Positions 24,001 to 36,000 of a DNA stretch of 64,000 nucleotides are shown one piece after another. The position numbers were made by a program, and so were the translations under genes. The notes beneath the pieces are model-generated. The model worked only from the letters and a program-made list of their open reading frames with translations, ran no database searches and was not told the origin of the DNA. Positions within the stretch are counted from its first letter, which is position 1. Every line of letters starts with the position of its first letter. Where the stretch lies: positions 10,297,001-10,361,000 of the forward strand of contig OX335653.1 in the NCBI GenBank assembly GCA_946894095.1, read 5' to 3'. Source of the DNA: Incurvaria masculella. Taxonomy: Eukaryota > Arthropoda > Insecta > Lepidoptera > Incurvariidae.

Positions 24001-27000
24001 ACTTTGTAAAATAGCTTGTATGCCCTTAGTTTTAGTATTATTCAATAAAATATACCGCAGACTGTGTTTCACTGGAGCGATAGCTGAGATGTTCACTCGA
24101 GACGGTAAACAAAAGTATGAGTCATCGCAGAGTACCGTTATGATGAGTCACGCATAGCGGTACTCGGGCCGAGACGCGCGGGGGCGCTGTACGGAGCGAT
24201 CCTATTGGCCGGCGGCCCAGCGCAAGGGGCGGGAGGCGCGTCGCCGGCGGTCGCTCTGGCGCGATGATAAACCGCACGTTTCGGCCCAGAAAATCAGTTC
24301 GGGTTAGAGCTCCTACCAGGGTTCACCTAGAGTTGGCACCACTACCTTGAGCTTCGGTTCGGTTTTGGGAGAGCGCGAGTGTACACTCCTCCAGCCTTCC
24401 GATAGAGCACGGACGTGCCGGACTGTTGAGCTTGCTCGCTGCCGGTGTCGTTGACGCAGCCAGAGGGTCTCGGTGGCCGGACTTTCGTCCGGACCGACTG
24501 GCTGTTCGTCCGTTGCTCTAGCGTGAGTGTACGCTCCGCTCAGGGCCCTGGTACTACGTTCGCCCGTCTCGAGTGGGCGTCTCTGCGACTCGCTCCGGTG
24601 CTCACCGCCTGCGGTACCGTAGAGCAAGAAAAGAGTTGTTTCTATTTCGCGCGCCCCGCATCTCTTCCCGTGTGACCGCCGTCAGCGTCGAGACCCGGCG
24701 GATCGTCGAGGCAACCTGGAAGCACCGTCCTCCTGAGTTACGATCCTTCACATTGGTCCTTCGAGCCGGATCAAGATGCCCGTGACGCGGTCACAGAAGA
24801 ACGGCGAGCGAGCTACGTCGGCGCGACTGCAAGAGGCCGTCCCGGTCTCCGGCGCGACCGAGCCCGCGCTCGCGTCCACGTCCGCGCCCGCCGCCGCCGC
24901 CGCGCCCGCCGCCGCGCCCGCGCCTGTACCTGTGCCCGCCGCCGCCGCGGCCGCGCCCGTACTTGCGCCCGGGGCCGCGCCCGCGCTCGCGTCAGCGTCA
25001 GAGCAAGACACGTCGCCGGACACCGGAACGCGGACTACGCAGACGACCCACACGTGGACGCACGGAACCACGGAGGCTCCGACCGATGCCTCTACCGTCC
25101 ACGAGATGGCGCCAGCTGCCAGGGCGCCGCCGATCGAGAGATCAGTGCGATCGTCGGCGTCCAAGAAAAGGCAGAAAAAGCTGGCGCTCGAAGAAAAGTT
25201 GCGGCTAGCTGAGATCGCACTCCTTAAGACTCAGTTAGCCCGCATGGAAGAAGATACAGACAGCGATGAAGAGGACGACGTCCCTGGGAAGGAGGAACGA
25301 GTGACGAGCTGGCTTCGCACGCAGAGCGAGCACCGGCGGGAGCGGAGCCCACCGTCACCGCAGCCGTCACGGCGAGCGACGCCAGCGCCACCCGTTGCCG
25401 AAACCCCGCACCCACGGACGCCGAACAAGCACAGGCGAGAACGGAGCGTGACGTCATCGCAGCGAACTCTGCGAGCGACGCCAGCGCCGCCTGTCGGCGA
25501 AGTCCTGTGTCAGCCGTCACGACTGGATGTGCCGCCGCCGCCGCAGCCGCCGCTGCCGCGCCTGCCTGCCCTACATCCCGAACCGTCAAGCCCACCAGTT
25601 GGACGCGACCCGTCACTGCGAGGACCGAACTCGGGTACGACACACAGAGAGCCAGCCGCCCACAGTCAAATGGGTCAAGGTGTCATCACTATCGACACCT
25701 TGGCCGCGGCTCTGGCTCAAAATCAGAGAAAGTGTGCACCGAAGTACATCCAGCAGCTACCGAACTACAGCGGTGCGCCCGGGGACTGGCTGCAATTCAA
25801 GAGAGCTTTCCAGGAAACGGAGTGTCACTTCTCGCGACTCGAGAATGTGGCACGAATCCGGCACGCCCTGGAAGGAAAGGCAAAGGAAGCAGCGCAGAGC
25901 CTGATGCTGTCGACGCCGGACCCGAGTGACGTCATCGCCGAGCTGGAAAGGAGATTCGGCCGACCGCAGTTTTTAGTATTGAACGAGGTCGAAAAACTGA
26001 AGCGGCTGCCACGACTGCGAGACACGGCGAAGGAACTCTGCGTGTTCGCCGGGCAAGTATCCAGCGCCGTGGCGACCATCCGAGCTCTCGACAAGCCGCA
26101 GCACCTACACAACCCGGATTTGGTGCGCATCGTGCTCGACAAGCTGACGAAGACTCTGCGCTACCGGTGGTACGACTACGCCGCCGCCAACAAGGACGAG
26201 CGACCGGAGCTGCTCAAGATTTCAAGTTTCCTGAACGAGGAAGCGGATAAGTGTGGCGACTACATTGAACCCGACTTCCAGGAAATGAGCGGTGCCGGCG
26301 CTCGACAAAAGAACCAGGCGCAACCGGAGCGGCGACCCCAGAAAAGCTTCGCGGCCGAAGGTGAAAATAAAATAAAGTGTCCAGTGTGTGAGGCAGAGCA
26401 CTACCTACTCGTCTGTCCGAAATTCCGTGCGGCAGACGTCGATGAGAGGTGGACCATCGCCAAGACCGCAAGGACGTGCTTTCGCTGCCTGAAAAGCCGT
26501 CATCGTCGGTGGAGCTGCAAGGCACAAGCTTGCGGCGTGGGAGAATGCAAGGCAAGTCACCACCGCCTACTCCACGCCGACCGGCCGCCAAAGGAAACAC
26601 AGAACGTGTCGACTACGGTGACGGCTGCAGCGCGAACCGCACGAGCCCTTCTCAAGATCGTGCCCGTGACTCTAACCGGGCCGAAAAGAAGCATCGACAC
26701 CTTCGCATTGCTTGACGAAGGGTCGACGGTCACATTAATTGACTCAACGGTGGCACGGAAACTTGGAGCCAAAGGTGAACCGGATCCGCTGCGCGTGTTG
26801 GGAATCGGTGGCATCACAGTGACGTCAGAAACGTCACGCCGCATTGACTTACGGATCCGAGGCAAGCACGCAGCCGAGGAGCACGAGCTCAGGGGAGCGC
26901 GGACGGTAAAGACACTCAAGTTTCCGCCGCAGAGCATCACCGGCGGGAGTATCACCGACTGCCGGCACCTGACAGACCTCAGCTCGGTGCTGACCTACGT

Positions 27001-30000
27001 CGACGCGGCCCCAACATTGCTGATCGGACAAGATAACTGGGAGCTCATCGTATCCAGAGAGTTGAGATGCGGACATCGAGACCAGCCGGTGGCATCACTT
27101 ACCCAGCTCGGGTGGGTGCTGCACGGCTGCCGAAACTCTGCCGCGGAGCCAGTGGCATTCTGCAGCCATATGGCCGAAAAACCGGACGAGAGCTTCGATG
27201 AGCTGGCTCGAGAATACTTCCGTCTCGAGTCCCTCGGAGTGGAGCCCAAGAAGCAGAGAAACGACCCAGAAGAAAGAGCTCTGCGTGTCCTCGAAGCCAC
27301 CACTACCCGTCTGCCCGACGGCCGGTACGAGACGGGGCTACTGTGGAAGCATAACGATTTCGTGCTTCCAGAGAACCGAGAGATGGCATTCAGACGACTG
27401 GTTAACCTCGAGAGGAAACTGACAAAGGAACCAGGCCTGCAGAAAGAATACTCGCAGCAGATCGAACATCTGTTGAGAAGTGGATACGCGGAGCCAGCAC
27501 GGAAGGCAGCAACCACGGGAAAAACCTGGTATCTGCCGCACTTCGCCGTCACTCACCCAGCGAAGACCAAGATCCGCGTGGTATTCGACGCAGCAGCAAA
27601 ATGTCAAGGGGTCAGCTTAAATGACCTCCTGCTGCCCGGCCCCGACCTGCTACAGTCATTGCCGGGCGTGTTGATGAAGTTCAGACAGAAGCGGATCGCC
27701 GTCACAGCGGACGTGAAGGAGATGTTCCTCCAAATCAAGATGAGACAAGAAGACAGGGACGCGCTTCGTTTCCTCTGGAGGAGTCAAGGTGACGGAGCGC
27801 CGACAGAATACAGAATGACGTCAGTGGTGTTTGGCGCCGCGTCATCGCCATGCACCGCCATCTACATAAAGAACAAGAACGCAGAGAGCTTCAGCAAGAG
27901 TCACCCGGAAGCAGCTAATGCAGTGGTCCGGAACCACTACATGGACGATTATCTACAAAGCTTTGACTCTGCAGTGGAAGCCCGACGCGTCGCTAAAGAA
28001 GTTGCCAGCATCCACAAGGCAGCGGGCTTCGAGCTGCGTGGATGGGCGTCCAACCACAAAGGGACAGTGCCCAATGAAGAGACAGCGGCAGAACATGTCG
28101 AGCTGGGCGGACACACAAACTATGAAAAGACCCTGGGGATGCGCTGGGACGTGGAGGCCGATCGCCTCAGCTACGCGCTAAACTTCGGCCGAACGTCGAA
28201 GGAAGTGCTGCACGCCCAGCGGATACCGACGAAGAGGGAGGCTCTCAGCATCGTGATGTCACTCTTCGACCCACTCGGCTTGGTGACACCTGTCATCACT
28301 CCTGCAAAGCGCCTCCTACAGGACACGTGGCGGATGGGGACCGGCTGGGATGAGGAGCTGCCAGCCGAGCTAAAAGAGCCCTGGAACGAGTGGTTGAGCA
28401 ACCTAAAAAAGCTAAGCAGCCTGCGAATACGTCGCTGCTATGACGTATGCCGGAACAAATCAAGAGAGCTACACACATTCGTCGACGCCAGCGAGTCTGC
28501 CTACGCCGCGGCAGTGTACTGGAGGTTCACTCGACCTGACGGTTCAATTGAAGTGGCGCTGGCGTGTGCAAAAAGCCGCGTCACCCCGCTGAAGCCGACT
28601 TCGATCCCTCGCCTCGAGCTGCAGGCCGCGTTACTAGGAAGCCACCTAGCAGCCACGGTCGAAGCAGAACACGAGTGGAAGGCGACGCGCAGAACATTTT
28701 GGTCTGACTCGACGACGGTCCTGGCATGGATCCGGTCCGATCCACGAACATTCAAAACATTCGTGGCACACAGACTGGCCGAGATAGAAGACCTGACTAA
28801 GGTCAACGAATGGCGCTGGGTACCCACGAAGGAGAACGCAGCAGATGATGGTACCCGCGACACACCACCGGACTTCAACTCTCAGCACCGGTGGTTCAAG
28901 GGACCGGCATTCCTCCGGCAGCACGAATCTAGTTGGCCGAGAGAATCCGAAAGACCGACATCCCAGAAGAGAACTGAAGAAGAGAAGACAAATACAGCCG
29001 TCGACCACGGAATCAAGAACGACGCCCCTGTACCTGACGTGCAGCGCTTCTCGTCCTGGCTAAGGCTGGTCCGCACCACAGCTCGAGTACTTCAGTTTGT
29101 GGAGCTGGTGCGCAGGAAGACCGAAACAGCCGCAGCGGGCCGACGGAAGAGGACAAGAAGCAAGCGAAGCCCGGCCAGGCGCCAGACAGCACGGAAGAAG
29201 AAAACCGAGCCGACACAGGAGCCGATCAAGTACAGGCCCCTAGAAGCGAGACTGCTGAAAGCCGCAGAACATCTGCTGGTGAAGCACTCCCAGCGGCAAT
29301 CATTCGGAGCAGAATTCAAGAGAATCGAGGCTGGTCAGCTGCCCTGCAAGCAAGACAGACTGGCGCAGCTGGCTCTCATCATTGACGAGCGGGGGCTGCT
29401 AAGGCTCAAGAGCCGCATCGCAGCAGTCAAGGACATCGGGGGCGACCAGCTTCGACCGGCGGTCCTGGACGGAAACGACCCGTACGTGCGGCTGTACATC
29501 GACCATGTACATCGACAACTACACCACGGGGGCGTCGAGACCGTCGTGAACGAACTCCAGGCGAGATACTGGATCGTCCGCCTGCGACCTTCGGTTCGCT
29601 CCGCGCTCAAGAGTTGCCTGCTGTGCCGAGTGAAGAAGGCGCTACCAGTCTCTCCTGCCACTGGAGATCACCCTGCAGCGAGGCTGGCACACCACGTGAG
29701 GCCGTTCAGCTATGTCGGCCTGGACTACTTCGGACCGGTCGAGATCACAGTCGGCCGCCACCATGAGAAGCGATACGTCGCGCTCTTCACCTGCCTCACC
29801 ATCAGAGCCGTCCACCTGGAAGTCGCGGCGTCCCTGAGCACTGATTCGGCGGTAGCAGCACTCCGCCGGTTCATCGCAAGACGGGGCTGCCCGAAGGCTA
29901 TCCACTGCGACAACGGGACCAACTTCAAGGGAGCAGAAAGCGAGCTGAAGAAGGCGTACGAGGCAGCAGAAGAAGCAGCGACCAACAAGCTGATCGAGTG

Positions 30001-33000
30001 GCGGTACATCCCACCTGGAGCTCCCTACATGGGCGGAGCATGGGAACGTCTCGTCCGGTCTGTGAAAACGGCCCTGGACGTCACCCTGAAGGAGCGCTAC
30101 CCCTTCGAAGAGACGCTGACTACACTGCTGGCTGAGGCGGAGAACACGGTGAACTCCCGCCCGCTCACCCACGTCGCCGTGTCACCAGAAGACATCGAGG
30201 CGCTGACACCGAACCACATCCTGCTGGGCGCAGCGAGCAGCACGCCGCCGCCGGTGAACTTCAGCGCCGATGACATCACGGCAAAGGCGCTCTGGCGGCG
30301 GGCGCAGTGGCTGGCTGATGTCTTCTGGAGGCGCTGGGTGCGGGAGTACCTGCCTCAACTGCAGCACCGGCGGGAGCCAAGAGGGAGCGGAGGGACCCCC
30401 ATCGTCGGCGACGTCGTCATCATCGCGGACCCGCATCTGCCACGCAACACCTGGCCGCGCGGACGGATCGAGGCCGTGCACCCGGGCCCAGACAACATCG
30501 TCCGAGTCGTCGACGTCCGTCTGGCCGGGGGCAAGATCATGAGGCGGCCGGCGAAGAGGATCGTCGTCCTGCCAGGGAATGATCGTGGCGAGCAGCGACG
30601 GCGGGAGAATGTTCAGGACGACGACGACAGAGTAGAATAATATTGTAAATGTAATTTAAAATAGGTTTTAATACTGTAAATAAAAATGAATAGATATATA
30701 AATAATAAAGAATATAAGTATAGGATATTAAATATAGATAGTTATAAATGTTAGATTGTAATATAGTTATACTGATATCTTTAATTACTTTGTAAAATAG
30801 CTTGTATGCCCTTAGTTTTAGTATTATTCAATAAAATATACCGCAGACTGTGTTTCACTGGAGCGATAGCTGAGATGTTCACTCGAGACGGTAAACAAAA
30901 GTATGAGTCATCGCAGAGTACCGTTATGATGAGTCACGCATAGCGGTACTCGGGCCGAGACGCGTGGGGGCGCTGTACGGAGCGATCCTATTGGCCGGCG
31001 GCCCAGCGCAAGGGGCGGGAGGCGCGTCGCCGGCGGTCGCTCTGGCGCGATGATAAACCGCACGTTTCGGCCCAGAAAATCAGTTCGGGTTAGAGCTCCT
31101 ACCAGGGTTCACCTAGAGTTGGCACCACTACCTTGAGCTTCGGTTCGGTTTTGGGAGAGCGCGAGTGTACACTCCGCCAGCTTTCCGATAGAGCACGGAC
31201 GTGCCGGACTGTTGAGCTTGCTCGCTGCCGGTGTCGTTGACGCAGCCAGAGGGTCTCGGTGGCCGGACTTTCGTCCGGACCGACTGGCTGTTCGTCCGTT
31301 GCTCTAGCGTGAGTGTACGCTCCGCTCAGGACCCTGGTACTACGTTCGCCCGTCTCGAGTGGGCGTCTCTGCGACTCGCTCCGGTGCGCACCGCCTGCGG
31401 TACCGTAGAGCAATAAAAGAGTTGTTTCTATTTCGCGCGCCCCGCATCTCTTCCCGTGTGACCGCCGTCAGCGTCGAGACCCGGCGGATCGTCGAGGCAA
31501 CCTGGAAGCACCGTCCTCCTGAGTTACGATCCTTCACATGATTACTATATCAAATTTCGTATGTCGATTGTTACAGGTTCATTATTGGGAGATGACTGGA
31601 GCAACGTCATCGAACATGTTCTGCCCAAGCACGCCGAAATGTACGAAGTCATCAACAAAAATCTTGTGCTGAAGGTGCTCACTCACAATTTAATTTAATT
31701 TGTCGAAAGTGCTTTTAAGAATCTATCTAAAGCGCTGATATCTCAAATTTGTTTTAAAGTGATGAAACTACATAAATTCAGAACTACAATGGAACAAATT
31801 AGAATTTTACTATTGGATTGATTCAACGATTAACATGGTTTTGGTAACCAGTTTATTTCCCATTGCTCTTGTAAGTTTCTTCAAAACAATGGATAAAGAA
31901 ACATTTGCGGAGAAACCGATACAGTAAACAATAAATGAGTTCTATGTCGGATCCACTATTAAAGGATGTTTGGGACACAATCACAATAAATTGAACCAAG
32001 AACTCAATTTCGGATTCTAAAAACACCTAGGTTCATCATTTTGAAAAACTTTGCAGTGAGTAAACATACAAAAATCAAGTGTAAAACAGGTCTAACGCGA
32101 TCAGGCGGCGCGCAAGCGCGCACCTCGCCTCCCCTTATTCTGTAGCCTCCCTCCCGCCACACCGCCGGCCTTTAAGGTACGGTTATTTTGGCAAATCCAT
32201 GAAATTTTAATGCGTATATCTCATAAACTAGCAGAGATAAAGACATTCGGTTTTCTTCACATAGCTCAATACCCGTTTTAATTTATTGTGATTGTGTCCC
32301 AAACACCCTGTATAATCTACCCATTCAAATGTAAAACAAGGTTGAGTGGTTTAGCCGAGAATACATACATGATTGTATGCAAAAATAAGCGTTTATTTTC
32401 TGCCTCTCCTCATTTAGCATTGGAATGCTTTATGTCATGTTTCCTTGCAACAAATATTTAATTGCAGCACATGGGTGGTCGTGAAGCGTTCATCAAAGCC
32501 TCCAAACTGATCAAGGAGCTCAACCTCGGCGAAGTGGAGGAGCAGTTCTGGACCAACTCGTTGTTCGACAAGTCGTGTCCGACTCGACTGGTGGACTTCT
32601 GCGTCCGCGGCAGCATGCGCGCCTTCACGTGCAACGATATCGCCTTCGTCAACTACCTGGAGGCGCATGAGTCTCTCATGAGGGTCCGCTACCGGGAGCT
32701 CGGGGCCGCCTACAGCAACAACACTTACGTCTTGAGAGAGTCCAACAGATACTCGGGTACGCAGCTTCATTATCGTCTACGAAACAATAGATGTCGTCTC
32801 TTTGCTGGAGCGCTGAGGGCGAGTGATTAAGCCATACACCTATCATAACGCGCTGATTCTAAGCATACGGATAAAGCGACGTATATAATAGTAAAAGATT
32901 GTTCTAAATCTTCGCATCACTATTTCGTAACAAATGGTTTCGACACGACAACCTACGCCTAATTTAGGTGGGGAGAGAATTTGCGGTGCAGCAAATTTCA

Positions 33001-36000
33001 TTCACCCACGCAATATTCCCGTTACTCTAACCGATTCTATTGCCTGTCCTTTACCATCCTTCAAGACTCTTATGACTTGAACAGAGTTCGAGCATGGAAG
33101 TAGCAACCGAAACTAACTAGTTCGTTTTGCGTCAGCGTAACTACTTCTACAAACAAAAAAGTTTGGGCCGGCAAATCAGTTCGCTTACTAATTCTCCTGT
33201 TACTGGTTTTCTCGAGGTAAAACGACACTTAAAAACACGTAAGAAATTCACATGGTGCCATTTAGTGCAAAGATCAAAGAACATTCAATGTTGCGCGTCA
33301 CAGTTGGACGTTTTCCACTAACTCGTGGCTACACTGCCGCCATAAGAAAGGCTGCAGGTTCCAATAGCTGATGCAATGGCAAACTTCAATGAACAAAATA
33401 CTTTTTTGTAAAAGCGTCTTCAGTTTTTTTTTTCTTATGTAACTGTACATGGATCGCTAGTACCAAACTGTCCGTCAGATATTAGCCTAACACATCACAT
33501 GGGAATTAGGTGCCATGCCAGGACCTTCCGTATATTGCTCGGCTACATTGAACTGGATGAAAACACGGACATTTATCATTGCCGCTTCGACCATCGTTCA
33601 TTCAATGCGATGGTACCAAGGCGCAAGGCGTCGAGCCACTCGGCTACCGTGGCTGAAACCGCCAACACTATTGAGATTACTTTTGAACTTTTCCATTTCA
33701 TCGTGCTTGCAGCTGTTTACGAAGGGGTCGCGGGCTTGGCGCCGCTGCTGGCGGTGACGCCTCACCAGCTGGAGAGAGCGAAGTTGGTCTCCGTCAAGTA
33801 CTTCCAGAGGAACCCCGACCACAATCGCATCCTGCTACAGCTCATTCTCGCCCTGCAGGACCTTCCGAAGTAATCACCTCCTTTTATTGATATTAGCCTA
33901 ACACGCCAACTAGGTGCCATAGCAGGACCTTACTTATATTCCATGGCTACATTGAACTGGATGAAAAACATGACCTCTTCCACCACCGTTCATTCATTTC
34001 GATAGCACCAATACGGACCGGATTAATCCTACCACCTATTAAGTAAGGAAGGTAAACTACAGCTTTATATGGTATCCGAACCAAGACCTGCGTCAACGGT
34101 CGAGAGCGGTCACCCATCCGAACCCGACGGCAAGACGTCGCACTAGACTATGGCTTCAATGTTGATATTTTTCAATGTTTGATTGTCGATGTGTTTTGGT
34201 TTCTTGTTTTCTTCAAATGTATGTTATGTCTATATTTATCTATTCTAATAATCTTAAAATCTAAATGATAAAATCTATTTTAAATAAATACAATCTAATC
34301 TAAATGATAAAATAATTTTCCAGTTGTTGCCCACGGATATACTCGTGTGAAATTCGGGGATTTTATTATATGTGCCCATCTACGAAAAGTATCAACCACC
34401 AATTTCATCCAAATAGGTTTAGCCGTTAAGGCGGGATTAAGTAACAAATTTTTAAAGATTCAAACCATCATCTCATTAATAATATTAGTATTTTATTTAT
34501 GGGCTAAAACAAATTTTCAATTATGTTCATTCTCTTTCAGATTGAACTATTATTTGGCGGCAGACGAATGGCGACTGAAGACCCTAAAAGACATTCCGGC
34601 GCCGATCCCCCTCGGCACCAGCTGGAGTGACTACCGACGGTCTTTCTCGCTGGTGGCGCCAGGAGACAAGGACTTCCTCGGAGACCCGCAGATACTACTG
34701 AACAAGCCTTACCTGGGGTAAGTCTCGGAAGTAAATATCAGGTCATCTGTAGTGTCGGATGCTCAGACCTTGGGTCAAGTACACGAAGGAACATCGACGC
34801 AAATCAATGTCACTTTTTCTGTGGACAGCGTGTTGGAAAGGAGCTGAGCCAACTCAATGCGTTACCTTTATTACCATTTATTACCTTCGACCTCTCTTTG
34901 TAATGGAACCTTAGTGGGCGTCAAAATAGCCGATTGCGTTCAGTTCAACAAGGGCGTAAGAAAAACAACTTTTAAATTTATTTTCCAGATAATCTAAACT
35001 CATGGAATTGATTGCCAATTTCGTTTTTTTTTATATAATTTATAATGATCTAGCTGTAATGTATAGCTATAACTACAAGCCGTTACTGAATTTGATAGCA
35101 AAACTTGTATGCATGAACATGCATAAAAAAGTTTGATCCAGGAATGAGAGCTTCAGATATTTACTGTTGTAAATATTTTTCAATTATGTCAAGACCATTA
35201 ATTTACAATAGAAAATCAGTACGTAGGAGTAATTAAAAAAATGGTTTTACATTTGCCCTAATGGGAATAAATTCAATCACCAGTTCACAGTAATCAACGT
35301 ATATTTTATACATGTATATATTTTATTTAGTCTCATATTAAGTAGTTGGTAGTCTCGTATTTCTGTATTTTTTATGGATACAAATGCAGTCTAGCAATAA
35401 AAAAACAGATCTTTTAATGTACATTCCATAAAAATAGAAACACAGTACTGAGTTCCTTGGATTGATTAAAATTTAGAGTAAAATATATTTGAATGTTTTG
35501 CAGGAAATTCATGGGCATCATCTTAAAGTACCAGATCTACCAGTCTTTCATCGACGAGATGTTCGACTCCCAGGAGGATATCGTTGAACACGTGGCCTCC
35601 AAATATCATAGAATATTGTAAGTATAAATATACCATGTAAAACGTGTAAACGAAATTTCAACTGGCCGAGAAGGATCTCTGTCATTTCGTAACATAAATT
35701 AGACATAGATTTCGATTTCTAGCATTTTTATGCTCTCCGTGGTATGATTATTATTTGATGGCACGTACAGTATTATATTTATTATTATGATTTTATGTAT
35801 CTTTCATTTAATAAAATTATACCAACCTAGATGAGCTTAAGTATGTCACCTTATAAGTAAAGGAGACCTAATATTTAGCATGGGCTCCTATCAATACAGA
35901 GACTTGTATTCTTAAAGGAAATTCCCATTTCAGTCTCCGAATATAAAGACAGAGGGGCATATACCTTCTGAAGAGTTAAGAGTTATACTCAACAGTTACT

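Larger units (their letters stand above)
23824..31538 (+). mobile_element. Complete BEL/Pao LTR retrotransposon
   Basis: A 7715-bp element bounded by 929-bp direct LTRs (23824-24752 and 30610-31538) that begin TG and end CA. It is flanked by a perfect 5-bp target duplication TGATT (23819-23823, 31539-31543), the usual size for BEL/Pao. A primer site, one intact gag-pol frame and a purine-rich stretch before the right LTR are present. The LTRs differ at six aligned positions only (24179/30965, 24390/31176, 24396/31182, 24545/31331, 24602/31388, 24628/31414). It sits in an intron of the Ance-3-like gene, in the same transcriptional sense. No env-like frame is present. Confidence 0.96.

Noticed and set aside
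24748..25164. Long - strand frames opposite the BEL gag-pol gene
   Set aside because: They arise from the GC-rich, third-position-biased coding sequence on the + strand and show no domains; the same holds for other - frames between 24748 and 30540.
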